In this document: positions 1 to 8,595 of the stretch, piece by piece | Layout: the number at the start of each line of letters is the position of its first letter | Position numbering within the stretch: position 1 is the first letter of the stretch | Translations under genes and position numbers: made by a program | Notes under the pieces: generated by a model | What the model was told of the DNA's origin: nothing | Seen by the model: the letters and a program-made list of their open reading frames with translations, nothing else | Databases searched by the model: none | Source of the DNA: Planctomycetota bacterium | Lineage (GTDB): Bacteria; Planctomycetota; Phycisphaerae; Phycisphaerales; UBA1924 | Reading direction: 5' to 3' | Assembly: GCA_014584315.1 (NCBI GenBank) | Contig: JACTNA010000025.1 | Location: 1 to 43,680, forward strand | Length of the DNA: 43,680 nucleotides

Positions 1-319
1 ACCCGATCGCAGATCCAGTCAAGCTGCTCGTCCGTGAGTCGCATCGCCATGCAACCTCATACGCGCTGCAATGGAAGAGGTTCCGGGATAGGCTGTAGTA
101 GGTCTTGAGGCTGGCGCCAGACCCATCCCTGCCCGGGGTTCCGGACTCGCATCCCCGTTCGCAGTAGACCATCTCCTCTGAACCGCAATCATCGCACCCG
201 AGCGGGGTCTTGGGCCTGTAGCACGGCTGCTGCGGCTGGGAGAGGGCGGTTGCGACGATGAGCGTGAGTGCCCCCGCGAACGTGGCTCGCTTCCAGTGGC
301 TCCCTGTTTCGCGTTTCAT
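1..319 (-). CDS. Secreted cysteine-rich protein (3' end beyond window)
   Basis: An open frame of 106 codons runs from an ATG at 319 to the window edge without a stop. It has a basic start (MKRETGSHWKRA), a hydrophobic stretch (FAGALTLIVATAL) and then SQPQQ, so it reads as a Sec signal peptide. The visible mature part is rich in cysteine: CYRP, GCDDCG, YCERGC, HCSA and RCDS. An AGGAG lies 8 nt before the ATG, and the stop of the prepilin-like gene is only 11 nt upstream, so the two are probably one operon. I do not recognise a family. The paired cysteines could hold disulfides or a metal; the function is unknown. Confidence 0.6.
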   Translation of the reverse strand, partial: MKRETGSHWKRATFAGALTLIVATALSQPQQPCYRPKTPLGCDDCGSEEMVYCERGCESGTPGRDGSGASLKTYYSLSRNLFHCSAYEVAWRCDSRTSSLTGSAIG

Positions 320-330
320 GGTGGTTGCTC

Positions 331-1023
331 CTATCGGTCGCGTCCTTCGACGCCGTACCACGTTGTGATCACTGGGAACCCGACATGGCTCACATCGTCG
401 TACACGAACTCGCCGTCGGGCAGGAAGTCCATCCAACGGCCGATCATCGCGCTCCCGTCGGCCATGGCGACGGGGCCGGGCGAACTGTCCGGGAAGCAGC
501 ACCAGCGCGGGGGCCACGGGCTGCGCTGCGGCCACGTGAACAGCCAGGCGAGCATCCCTTTGGAGGCCGGCAGGCGCGTCTGGCGGCGATACACGGGCAC
601 CGGGGATTCGTCCCACACGGTCCGGTCGGGCGTGTTGCCCGGCTCCATCCGGCGCGCGTCGTAGACCATGCAGAGCGAGAGTTGAAAGACGGAGGCCCGC
701 TCCACCGCCCGATCGTCGAGCAGCCCCTCCAGCGCGAGCGCCTCGTACCACTTGGCGGAGCAGGCACCGACGGTGTCAAAGGCCGCGAATGGATAGAGGT
801 CGTTGTGCTCGTTGCCGTACATCTCCACCAGCGCCGCCTGCTGCTGGATCTCGCCGAGCAGCGCGGTCAGACGCGACTGGTGCCACGCCCGACGCACCGA
901 CGGCAGCAGCACACCGACCAGGATCAGCAGCACGCCGATGACGACGACGAGTTCGGGAAGGGAGAAGCCCCGCCGGGCGGCAAGGCCTCGTGCACGAACC
1001 GGGCTGGTCCGGGTCGGCCGCAC
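331..1023 (-). CDS. Prepilin-like (type II secretion/pseudopilin) protein
   Basis: This 230-residue protein has a basic N-terminus, then GFSLPELVVVIGVLLILVGVLLP at about residues 19-41. That is a type IV prepilin leader with Gly before the cleavage site, Phe+1 and Glu+5. The processed protein would be an inner-membrane-anchored pseudopilin-like subunit. The C-terminus contains PGPVAMADGS, resembling the H-X9-DG tail common in planctomycete prepilin-like proteins, but with Asp in place of the His. The GTG start follows a TAGACT hexamer by exactly 6 nt with no SD, so the mRNA may be leaderless. It is followed by the Cys-rich secreted gene. The prepilin class is clear; the exact role is not. Confidence 0.85.
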   Translation of the reverse strand: MRPTRTSPVRARGLAARRGFSLPELVVVIGVLLILVGVLLPSVRRAWHQSRLTALLGEIQQQAALVEMYGNEHNDLYPFAAFDTVGACSAKWYEALALEGLLDDRAVERASVFQLSLCMVYDARRMEPGNTPDRTVWDESPVPVYRRQTRLPASKGMLAWLFTWPQRSPWPPRWCCFPDSSPGPVAMADGSAMIGRWMDFLPDGEFVYDDVSHVGFPVITTWYGVEGRDR

Positions 1024-1062
1024 GGCGCCAGTCTACCGCCTGCCCCCCCCCCTCCCCGTCAA
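1024..1062 (-). promoter_or_regulatory. Leaderless-type promoter for the prepilin-like gene
   Basis: On the minus strand, TAGACT (1035-1030) is followed by 6 nt and then the GTG at 1023. A TTGACG (1062-1057) lies upstream, but the spacer is 21 nt and includes a run of ten G (C on the plus strand), longer than the usual 16-18. Confidence 0.5.
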
Positions 1063-1142
1063 CCCATTGTGACTTTTTTTGGGATCGAAGTCGCCAGTTC
1101 GCCGGGATTGCGATCGGTATATGTACGGTATGAGTGAAACGG

Positions 1143-1214
1143 AAAATCGAAAAATTCATTTGACAAATCGAAATCGACTTCGATAATGTGAAACGTGCAT
1201 GTCGAAATCGAAAA
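1143..1214 (+). promoter_or_regulatory. Promoter with repeated TCGAAATCGA operator-like sites
   Basis: A consensus -35 TTGACA (1160-1165), an 18-nt spacer and TAATGT (1184-1189) lie 5 nt before the GTG at 1195. The spacer and -10 contain the inverted repeat ATCGAA-N6-TTCGAT (1167-1184). The decamer TCGAAATCGA occurs at 1168-1177 and again at 1202-1211 inside the first codons, and AATCGAAAAA recurs on both sides. The block is strikingly AT-rich for this genome. The likely reading is an operator for the HTH protein encoded just downstream. Confidence 0.65.
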
Positions 1215-1524
1215 ACCCGTCGAGCAGCATCCCCTCTGCCGCATGCCGCGGGAGGACCTGGACCTGGTGGCGGAACTGGTGCTGGCGTCGGGGTCGCTGA
1301 AGGCGGTCGCCGAGGCGTACGGCGTGAGTTACCCGACGATCCGAGGGCGGGTGGACCGGGTGATCGAGCGGCTGCGGATGGTGCTCGAGGACCGCAAGCC
1401 GGACCCGGTGACGGACCTGCTGGCGGACCTGGTGGCCAGGGGAGAGTTGACCGGGGCAACGGCGAGGCGGATTCGGGATGCGGTGCGGGAGGCCCGCGCG
1501 AAAGAACCAGAAGGAGGCGTGTGA
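1195..1524 (+). CDS. DUF2089-like helix-turn-helix regulator
   Basis: The product is 109 residues. Residues about 15-60 (HPLCRMPREDLDLVAELVL, SLKAVAEAYGVSYPTIRGRV) match the DUF2089 pattern: a Pro-Glu-Asp-rich helix followed by an HTH in which SYPTIRxRxDRVIERL is the recognition part. The C-terminal half is charged and helical, perhaps for dimerisation. The cysteine zinc ribbon found at the N-terminus of some DUF2089 proteins is absent. GTG at 1195 is chosen because residues HPLCR precede the internal Met at 1243 and belong to the usual domain edge. A strong promoter ends 5 nt before this GTG. The stop overlaps the next start (TGATG). Autoregulation through the TCGAAATCGA sites is inferred. 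Confidence 0.65.
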   Translation: MHVEIEKPVEQHPLCRMPREDLDLVAELVLASGSLKAVAEAYGVSYPTIRGRVDRVIERLRMVLEDRKPDPVTDLLADLVARGELTGATARRIRDAVREARAKEPEGGV

Positions 1525-1877
1525 TGGAACCGTGGGTGCCGCTGGACAAGGCGTGGATGCTCGGGGCGTTCATCGGCGGGGGCGGTGGCACGGCCATCGG
1601 CCTGCTCGGGGCGATGGCGGGCGTGCTCGCGCCGCGGGGCATCGGGCGACGGGCGGTGCTCGGTGCGATGCTGGCCTTCGTCCTGATCGGGCTGGGACTG
1701 GTCGCGGCGGGCGTTGTCGGGCTGATCGTCGGCCAGCCGTTCCACGTCTGGTTCTGGCTGCTGCAGCCGGGCGTGATCTTCGCGTTCGTGACGGGGCCGC
1801 TGATCCCGGTCGTCGCGCGGCGTTACGCGCAGGCCGAGCAACGCCGGCTGGACGCCGAATCGCTGCGGCGGGGCTGA
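1524..1877 (+). CDS. Small membrane protein, three predicted TM segments
   Basis: This 117-residue protein has three hydrophobic segments, roughly residues 12-36 (MLGAFIGGGGGTAIGLLGAMAG region), 43-68 (AVLGAMLAFVLIGLGLVAAGVV region) and 74-98 (WFWLLQPGVIFAFVTGPLIPVV region). It ends in a charged tail (RRYAQAEQRRLDAESLRRG). The ATG overlaps the regulator's stop by one base and has a perfect AGGAGG 7 nt upstream, so the two are translationally coupled. I see no catalytic motif. Small TM proteins paired with DUF2089-type regulators could act as partners of the regulator, but that is inference. Confidence 0.7.
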   Translation: MEPWVPLDKAWMLGAFIGGGGGTAIGLLGAMAGVLAPRGIGRRAVLGAMLAFVLIGLGLVAAGVVGLIVGQPFHVWFWLLQPGVIFAFVTGPLIPVVARRYAQAEQRRLDAESLRRG

Positions 1878-1901
1878 CACACACTCAACGGAGAGCCGAT
1901 C

Positions 1902-3260
1902 ATGACCACGATCCCTCCTCCTCGAGGGACCAGTGTTGGTGCGGCCCTCGCCGCGCTCGCGTGCACGCTCGCGGCCGCGGCGGCACAACCGGAGCGCATC
2001 GCGATCGAGGGCGGGCCGGTGGTGATCCTGCTGGCGGTCGAGGGCGCGGGGCGCGTGGCGGTCGAGGCCGTCTACGGCGTCGGGATCATCGACGATCCCC
2101 GCGGCATCCCGCAGGCCGCGCACCTGATCGAGCATCTCGCGTGCGTGGGGGCGACGGCCAACGACGGGCCGGGCGAGACCTTCCGCCGGCTCAACGAGAT
2201 CGGCGTGGCCAACGCGGAGACCATGCCGGACCTGACGCACTACGACCTGTGCGCGCCGGCGGATGAACTCGACTTCGTGCTGCGCGTCGAGGCCGACCGG
2301 CTGCGCTCGCTGCGGATCGACGGGGCGATCGTCGCGCAGGAAGCGCCGCGCTGCTACGAGGAAGTTCGGTTCGTCGCCACTCGCACGCCGCCCGCGCTGG
2401 GGAAGTTCGCCCTCATGGCGGCGACGCAGTCGTGGCGGCACGGCCTCGACCGCGCCCTCGTCATGGGCGGGCTGGAGGACTCGCCGCTGGACGATCTGCG
2501 GGCGTTCCACAGTGCGTTCTACACACGGAGCAACCTGACGCTCGTGATCGTGGGCGAGTTCGAGCGCGACGCCGCGCTGGATTCCGTGCGTCGCCACTTC
2601 GGCGACCTGCCCGCGCGCCCGCCGGTCCACGAGCCGATCGATTGGACCCGCGCCCCGCGCGACGCAACGGTGACATGGGACGCCCCGGCGACGATCGTGT
2701 ACCTGGCGTTTGAGCCGCCCGAGTCGCGGGCCGAGCGGCTGGTGCTGACCGCGCTCGTGCCGCAGGTGGTGCAAGTGCTCGCCAGACACCCGGAGGTGCT
2801 GCGCCACGCGAGCACGATCGACAGTTCGAACCGCGCGTGGCCCGTCGGCCGCCTGCCGGTCTTTCTCGCGGCGACCCTGCGCGACGGCGCGGACCCTGCC
2901 GAGGCCCGCGACGCCCTGGAGCGGCGGCTGCGCGAAGTGCTTTCGAGGGCGGACTCGCCGATCCTCGTGCAGCGAAGCGTGCAGCAGGCCGCCGCCCGTC
3001 CGTGGTCGTTCGAAGCAGGTGAACTCAAGCGAACCGCGGCCGCCCTCGCGCGCGCGCCCGACGTGAGCCAGCAGAGAGCGTTCGACAGTGTGCTCGGCAA
3101 CTCGGCCCTAGAGATCGGCATGCGGGACCTCTGGCTCGGCCCCGACCCGGACGCCCTCGTGCGCGAGGCGGAGCAACTGACCGCCGAAGACCTCGCCGCG
3201 CTCATCGCCCGCACCTTCGACCCCGAGCGGATGATCGTGACGACACTCGTGCCGGAGTGA
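1902..3260 (+). CDS. M16 family metallopeptidase (insulinase-like), secreted
   Basis: The protein has 452 residues. An N-terminal signal peptide ends near AAAAAQPE. The inverted zinc motif HLIEH (HxxEH) lies near residue 75 in QAAHLIEHLACVGA, and a distal Glu ligand is available in AQEAPRCYEE about 75 residues later, as M16 enzymes require. Residues about 195-220 (SAFYTRSNLTLVIVGEF) match the usual transition to the C-terminal M16_C domain. The length suits an M16B half-enzyme, which normally works as a homodimer or with a non-catalytic partner; no partner is encoded here. GGAGAG precedes the ATG, and it follows the membrane protein gene by 24 nt, so it probably belongs to the same operon. 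Its substrate is unknown. Confidence 0.85.
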   Translation: MTTIPPPRGTSVGAALAALACTLAAAAAQPERIAIEGGPVVILLAVEGAGRVAVEAVYGVGIIDDPRGIPQAAHLIEHLACVGATANDGPGETFRRLNEIGVANAETMPDLTHYDLCAPADELDFVLRVEADRLRSLRIDGAIVAQEAPRCYEEVRFVATRTPPALGKFALMAATQSWRHGLDRALVMGGLEDSPLDDLRAFHSAFYTRSNLTLVIVGEFERDAALDSVRRHFGDLPARPPVHEPIDWTRAPRDATVTWDAPATIVYLAFEPPESRAERLVLTALVPQVVQVLARHPEVLRHASTIDSSNRAWPVGRLPVFLAATLRDGADPAEARDALERRLREVLSRADSPILVQRSVQQAAARPWSFEAGELKRTAAALARAPDVSQQRAFDSVLGNSALEIGMRDLWLGPDPDALVREAEQLTAEDLAALIARTFDPERMIVTTLVPE

Positions 3261-3331
3261 TGCGCCGGTGCGCGGGCGCATGCCCGTTGGCCAGATCCAG
3301 ACGGGCGAAGCCGGTTACGGTTGCCTCATCG

Positions 3332-4102
3332 TTAGCCAAGCCCGATCTTGTGCAGAACTTCGTGAACGGAACTCCAAACATCTTGGTAGAGTTTCTCTCT
3401 CAGCCCTCGCCTCGCCGGATGCCACAGTTGCACCATGGCCCTCGGGTGCGCGGTCGGCGACAACTCCCACCAAGTCGCTCCGGTCCCTCCCGTGACCTCC
3501 TTTCGACCTCCGGCCAATACGTGCTCCGCGAGCAGCCGGGCCGGCGAGCCGGGCTCCATGCCACAGCCTAGCACCAAATGAGGGCGGTACAGATCCACCT
3601 GTTGCGCCAAGGTTGTCGCGTATTGGGCCGCGTGGGCGCGGATTTCCCTGGCCTTCGACTTTCCTCCACCGCCGACCTTCTTGATCTGGATGTAGGCGAA
3701 TCGATTCACGACATCGTGGTTCCATCCACCCTTGTTAGACCGGCCAAACGCCTCGGTCCAAGCTTCATCGGCCAGCGCCGCGGCAACGGCGTGGGCGAAC
3801 ATGCCGGCCTTCCGATTCCACCAGCTCTTCGCGGATCTTTCCTCGCGCGTACCATCTCGTGCGAGGGGTCGGAAACGCACGTCGCTGACTTCGTCCCGCA
3901 TGTCATGAGCGCGGGCTTCGCCCTTCATGTTCGGCTCGCGAAACACAAACAAGACTCGGACAGGCTCGGCGATGTATACCTCGGGGCTGGGCACGCCATC
4001 GCGATACAGTCGGCCCAGAAAGGTGGTGTCATTCGGCGCGTTCTCCAGCGAGTGGAAGATCGCTTCCTCTCTCGCCCTCAGTTCCATAGGTGTCAGCTCC
4101 AC
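3332..4102 (-). CDS. Unrecognised protein with uracil-DNA-glycosylase-like motifs
   Basis: The product is 256 residues, with no signal or membrane segment. Its base composition is visibly less GC-rich than its neighbours. Four blocks stand out: VRVLFVFREPN (about 49-59), DVVNRFAYIQIKKVGG (about 128-143), YRPHLVLGCG (about 171-180) and VQLWHPARR (about 228-236). Their order and spacing resemble the UDG superfamily fold (VxEAPG block, N block, P-x-x-LG block, HPS block), but the match is loose and I would not name it a glycosylase. The GTG at 4102 is chosen because TAGAGT ends 6 nt upstream and there is no SD; ATG at 4087 is the alternative. It converges on the M16 gene. Horizontal acquisition is plausible. 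Confidence 0.6.
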   Translation of the reverse strand: MELTPMELRAREEAIFHSLENAPNDTTFLGRLYRDGVPSPEVYIAEPVRVLFVFREPNMKGEARAHDMRDEVSDVRFRPLARDGTREERSAKSWWNRKAGMFAHAVAAALADEAWTEAFGRSNKGGWNHDVVNRFAYIQIKKVGGGGKSKAREIRAHAAQYATTLAQQVDLYRPHLVLGCGMEPGSPARLLAEHVLAGGRKEVTGGTGATWWELSPTAHPRAMVQLWHPARRGLREKLYQDVWSSVHEVLHKIGLG

Positions 4103-4114
4103 AGGGGCACTCTA
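4103..4114 (-). promoter_or_regulatory. Leaderless-type -10 for the 3332-4102 gene
   Basis: TAGAGT (4114-4109, minus strand) is followed by 6 nt and then the GTG at 4102. There is no SD. Confidence 0.45.
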
Positions 4115-4215
4115 ACGGACGAACAGGAACAGGTCTACATCCAAATGGAGCCGATGCGCCGGTCGGTGTGTGCGATCATGACGCCGTCGGCGCGCGGCTC
4201 ATTCGGCGCGTTCGA

Positions 4216-4235
4216 CCCCGTGCTTCCGCACGGGG
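4216..4235 (-). terminator. GC-rich hairpin after the dehydrogenase gene
   Basis: This is a perfect 8-bp stem. On the minus strand it reads CCCCGTGC, GGAA, GCACGGGG, with a GNRA tetraloop. It starts 26 nt beyond the stop of the dehydrogenase gene. No U-tract follows, so if it terminates transcription it does so without the classic tail. Confidence 0.45.
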
Positions 4236-4261
4236 CTCGTCGTCGTGCGGAACGAGGGACT

Positions 4262-5218
<957 letters not shown>

Positions 5219-5253
5219 CGTGGCGTGATGCTACTCCGGCAATGGAAAGGCAA

Positions 5254-5412
5254 TCTCACGCGGAGACGCGGAGACGCGGAGGCGCGGAGAGAGGATGATG
5301 AGGAGGAAGCAATGGCACAGGCGGGACGCCTGTGCCACCGGTTCTGCGGAACTTCCTTGTTCCTCCTGCCCGTCTCTCTCTTCACCTCTGCGTCTCCGCG
5401 CCTCTGCGTGCG
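5254..5412. repeat. Nested palindromic repeat, copy 1
   Basis: The outer left part is four 8-bp units CGCGGAGA/G (5259-5290). The outer right part (about 5388-5412) carries the complementary TCTCCGCG and CTCTGCG words. The centre is a perfect 10-bp palindrome arm pair, TGGCACAGGC (5313-5322) and GCCTGTGCCA (5328-5337), around the loop GGGAC. The same core recurs near 8629 and 39342. It lies between two minus-strand genes. Confidence 0.8.
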
Positions 5413-5419
5413 CGGTGTC

Positions 5420-6559
5420 TCAGACTTCGCTGAGCGGGTCGCGGTCGGTGGTTGAGACGACGATCTCGACGCCGGGGAGCATCGTGCGGAGTCGTTCGGC
5501 GAGGCGCGGGAGGTAGCCGCGTTCGGTGTTGGTGTGCCCCGCGAGCAGGACGCTCATGCCGGCGTGCAGCGCGCCGAGGACGGCGTGGTGGGTCATCTCG
5601 CCGGTGATGAAGGCGTCGCATCCTTCGCGCCGGGCGAGCGCGGCCAGGTCGCCGCCGGAGCCGGGGACGACGCCGAGCGTGGCGATGGGGCGGTCCTCGC
5701 CGACGAGGGCGACCTTGATGCGGGCGCGGTCGAGGAAGGAGCGGAGCCGCTGGGCGAGTTCGCGCATGGTGGCGGGTCGGTCGAGCGTGAGTCGCCGCCC
5801 GGTGCCCGCGCCGCGCAGGGGCTTGGGGACGAGTTCGTAGACGTCGAACGCCGGCTCCTCGTAGGGGTGGAACTTGCGGAGTGTGTCGATGGCGAGGGGG
5901 AGGGCGCGCTTCGAGCAGACCATCTCGAGTCGCAGTTCGGAGACTTCCTCGAGCCGACCGGGCGCGCCGACCGTGGGCTTCGCGCCCTCGCCGGCGAGGA
6001 ACGTGCCGGTGCCGGTGACGCCGAACGAGCAGACCCGGTAGGCGCCGATGATGCCCGCGCCGGCGGAGGCGAGCGCGTTGCGGACCTTCTCGGCGTCGGG
6101 GTAGGGGACGAAGGTGACGATCTTGACTTCCTGCTCGGCGTCGCGCGCGCCGTGCGGCGTCAGGGCGCGGCAGTCGCCCTCGACGCGGCCCTGCCCGCCC
6201 GAGAGTCCCTCGCAGAGCCAGTCGGTCACGCCGCCGGGCGCGGCGTCGAGCGCGGTGTGCGGCGAGTAGATGGCGATGCCCGCCTCGGCCGCGCCGAGGA
6301 TGATGCGCTGGCGGGGCGTGCGGTCGGTGACGCGGTTGAGCGGCTCGAAGATCGGCGGGTGGTACGCGACGATGGCGCGGGCGTGCCGGTCAATGGCCTC
6401 GTCGAGGACGCGCTCGGTGAGGTCGATGGTGAGCAGCGCGGGGCCGTCGAGGGGGCGCGAGGGGGAGCCGACCTGGAGGCCGACCTTGTCCCACGCTTCG
6501 GCGTACTCGAGCGGGGCGATCCGCTGCATCGCGTCGATCAGGCTCTGCACGGTGGTCAT
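5420..6559 (-). CDS. Nif3-like dinuclear metal centre protein (YqfO type)
   Basis: At 379 residues, this is the long Nif3 form with a YqfO-type central insert (KIVTFVPYPDAEKV through KFHPYEEPAFDVYEL). Metal-ligand motifs are present in the expected order: IVAYHPPIF, YSPHTALDAAPGGVTDWL, TGEMTHHAVL and LAGHTNTERGYLP, giving His, His/Asp, His and His/Glu ligands. The family is often annotated as GTP cyclohydrolase I type 2, but the physiological reaction is unsettled. The ATG at 6559 is chosen over the upstream in-frame start because GGGAGG sits 6 nt before it and TAGACT (6591-6586) gives a leader of about 20 nt. It diverges from ispE. Confidence 0.9.
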   Translation of the reverse strand: MTTVQSLIDAMQRIAPLEYAEAWDKVGLQVGSPSRPLDGPALLTIDLTERVLDEAIDRHARAIVAYHPPIFEPLNRVTDRTPRQRIILGAAEAGIAIYSPHTALDAAPGGVTDWLCEGLSGGQGRVEGDCRALTPHGARDAEQEVKIVTFVPYPDAEKVRNALASAGAGIIGAYRVCSFGVTGTGTFLAGEGAKPTVGAPGRLEEVSELRLEMVCSKRALPLAIDTLRKFHPYEEPAFDVYELVPKPLRGAGTGRRLTLDRPATMRELAQRLRSFLDRARIKVALVGEDRPIATLGVVPGSGGDLAALARREGCDAFITGEMTHHAVLGALHAGMSVLLAGHTNTERGYLPRLAERLRTMLPGVEIVVSTTDRDPLSEV

Positions 6560-6560
6560 G

Positions 6561-6591
6561 CGCGTCCTCCCGCCCCGGGCGGTGCAGTCTA
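6561..6591 (-). promoter_or_regulatory. -10 and SD for the Nif3 gene
   Basis: TAGACT (6591-6586, minus) is the same hexamer used before the genes at 1023 and 23262. Here it is followed by a short leader carrying GGGAGG. Confidence 0.4.
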
Positions 6592-6644
6592 GCGGGGGGA
6601 TGCGGCGGAGCGGCATCGTGCGGGAGCGATCGCGGAGCGGGCCG

Positions 6645-6656
6645 TATCATCCGGCC
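6645..6656 (+). promoter_or_regulatory. Leaderless-type -10 for ispE
   Basis: TATCAT (6645-6650) is followed by six nt (CCGGCC) and then the GTG at 6657. No SD and no good -35 were seen. Confidence 0.5.
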
Positions 6657-7565
6657 GTGCCCGCGGGAACGGTCATTCGGCGCGCCCACGCGAAACTGAA
6701 TCTTGCGCTGGCGGTCGGACCTCCGGAGGGCGCGGGGTCCGAGCGGCCCGGGTGGCACCGGATCGCGTCGTGGTCGTGTGCCGTCGCGCTGGCGGACGAG
6801 GTGCGCGTGCGGCGATTGCCGGAGGGCGCGGCGAGCACGTGGTCGTTCGCGTGCGCGCCCGATGCGCCGCGGCGCATCGCGTTTGACTGGCCCGTCGCGT
6901 CGGACCTGACGTTTCGCGCGCACGCCCTGCTGGAGCGCGAGGCGGGGCGACCGCTGCCCGTGGCGATCGCGGTGACGAAGCGCATCCCGCCGGGCGGGGG
7001 GCTGGGCGGCGGGTCGAGCGACGCGGCGGGCGTCATGCTCGCGCTGGACGACCTGTTCGGGCTGGGCCTCGGGGCGGATCGGCTTCGTGCGCTCTCGGCG
7101 GCGATCGGGAGCGACGTGGCGTTCTTCATCGACGAGGCCGGGGCGCCGCGGCCGGCGCTCGTGACGGGCTTCGCGGACCGCGTCGAGCGCGTCGCGCCGG
7201 TTCGGGCGGGCGTTGTGCTCGTGGTGCCGGGGTTCGGGTGCGCGACGCCGGCGGTCTACAAGGCGTTCGACGCGCTGCATCCGGGGCCGATGCGGGAGCG
7301 AGAGGTTGCGGAGATGGCACGGGCGGGCCGGGCGGTCGGGGCCGCGCTCTTCAACGACCTGGCGGAGGCGGCGTTCGCGCTGCACTCCGCGCTGCGGTCG
7401 CTGCGAGAGCGGGCTTCGCGGGCGATCGGGCGGCCCGTGCACCTGACGGGGAGCGGGAGCACGCTCTTCGCCCTGTGCGAGCCTGAAGAGGCGTCCGCGC
7501 TGGGCGAGCGCACGGCGCGTGCGCTGGCGGGCGCGGCGGTGGTGGCGACGGAGATCGTGGGCTAG
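6657..7565 (+). CDS. ispE: 4-diphosphocytidyl-2-C-methyl-D-erythritol kinase
   Basis: This 302-residue GHMP kinase phosphorylates the 2-OH of CDP-methylerythritol in the MEP isoprenoid pathway. AHAKLNLALAV at residue 9 is the substrate-binding N-terminus, IPPGGGLGGGSSDAA at about 107-121 is the GHMP ATP-binding motif, and HLTGSGSTLFAL near 262 is the C-terminal GHMP motif. The GTG at 6657 gives the usual spacing to the AKLNL motif. The upstream extension (to 6270) overlaps Nif3 and is rejected. A TATCAT box 6 nt before the GTG suggests a leaderless mRNA. No other MEP-pathway gene is present here. Confidence 0.93.
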   Translation: MPAGTVIRRAHAKLNLALAVGPPEGAGSERPGWHRIASWSCAVALADEVRVRRLPEGAASTWSFACAPDAPRRIAFDWPVASDLTFRAHALLEREAGRPLPVAIAVTKRIPPGGGLGGGSSDAAGVMLALDDLFGLGLGADRLRALSAAIGSDVAFFIDEAGAPRPALVTGFADRVERVAPVRAGVVLVVPGFGCATPAVYKAFDALHPGPMREREVAEMARAGRAVGAALFNDLAEAAFALHSALRSLRERASRAIGRPVHLTGSGSTLFALCEPEEASALGERTARALAGAAVVATEIVG

Positions 7566-7596
7566 CCCGCGTGGGCGCGGCGCGTTGGGCTGGCCG

Positions 7597-7608
7597 TACA
7601 CTGGCGGC
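7597..7608 (+). promoter_or_regulatory. Leaderless-type -10 for the ROK gene
   Basis: TACACT (7597-7602), then GGCGGC, then ATG at 7609. There is no SD. Confidence 0.45.
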
Positions 7609-8595
7609 ATGAGCAGGCAAGGCCCCATCGTCGGCATCGACCTCGGCGGGACGAACGTGCAGATCGGGGTGGTGGCGCGCGATGACCGTGCCGCGGGCGC
7701 GCGGATCGTCGGTCGGTGCCGGCGCAAGACGAAGGCCGACGAGGGGCTGGAGAGCGTGCTGGCGCGGGTGGCGGAGGGCGTTGATCGGGCGTGCGCGGAC
7801 GCGGGCCTGTCGCGCGGCGGCCTGCGGGCGGTCGGGATCGGCGCGCCCGGGGCGGTCGAGCCGTCGTCGGGCGTGGTGCTCGAGGCGGTGAACCTGCGTT
7901 GGGACAACGTGCCGCTGGCTGGGCTGCTCTCGGAGCGCCTGGGCGTGCCGGTGGTGGTGGACAACGACGTGAACGCGGCGGTGTGGGGGGAGTTCGTCGC
8001 GGGGGCGGGGCGCGGGGTGACCGACGTGCTGGGCGTGTGGGTCGGAACGGGCATCGGGGGGGGGTTGGTGCTGGGCGGGCGGCTGCACTACGGGCACTTC
8101 CTGACGGCGGGCGAGATCGGGCACATGCACGTCCTGCCCACGAACCCGCCGGGGCAGCGCACGCTCGAGCACAACTGCTCGCGTTCGGCGGTCGTGGACC
8201 GGATCGTGCGGCTGGTGCGGAGCAACCGCAAGTCCATGGTCGTCGATCTCGTCGGGGGCGACTTCGAGAAGATCCGCTCGAAGACGATCGCGGAGGCGTA
8301 CGCGGCGGGGGACGCCCTGGTCCGCGAGGTCGTGGACGACTCGGCGGACCTGCTCGGGGCGCACGTGGGCGGGATCGTGACGCTGCTTGCGCTGCCGCGG
8401 GTCGTGCTGGGGGGGGGGCTGACCGAGGCGGTCGGGCCGCCCTACGTCGCGCGCGTGCGCGACGCCGTGCGGCGGGTCGCGTTCCCGGACAAGTGCAAGG
8501 CCGTCGAAGTAGTGGCGAGCGAACTGCTCGACGACGCGGGCATCGTCGGGGCCGCGCTGCTGGCGGCGGAGCGGATGGGGGGGGAGGAGAAGTGA
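7609..8595 (+). CDS. ROK family sugar kinase (glucokinase-like)
   Basis: The protein has 328 residues. The phosphate-1 motif VGIDLGGTNVQIGVV is at residues 8-22. VVVDNDVNAAVWGEF (about 118-132) carries the catalytic Asp region, GVWVGTGIGGGLVLGG follows, and the EIGHMHV motif is near 169. The usual ROK zinc-binding CxCGxxGCxE stretch is missing: after EIGH the chain reads PGQRTLEHNCSR, with one Cys only. The sugar substrate is therefore uncertain, although glucose is the commonest. Two in-frame runs of G9 (8056-8064) and G10 (8409-8418) encode glycine stretches. It converges on the lipoprotein gene across a palindromic repeat. Confidence 0.85.
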   Translation: MSRQGPIVGIDLGGTNVQIGVVARDDRAAGARIVGRCRRKTKADEGLESVLARVAEGVDRACADAGLSRGGLRAVGIGAPGAVEPSSGVVLEAVNLRWDNVPLAGLLSERLGVPVVVDNDVNAAVWGEFVAGAGRGVTDVLGVWVGTGIGGGLVLGGRLHYGHFLTAGEIGHMHVLPTNPPGQRTLEHNCSRSAVVDRIVRLVRSNRKSMVVDLVGGDFEKIRSKTIAEAYAAGDALVREVVDDSADLLGAHVGGIVTLLALPRVVLGGGLTEAVGPPYVARVRDAVRRVAFPDKCKAVEVVASELLDDAGIVGAALLAAERMGGEEK

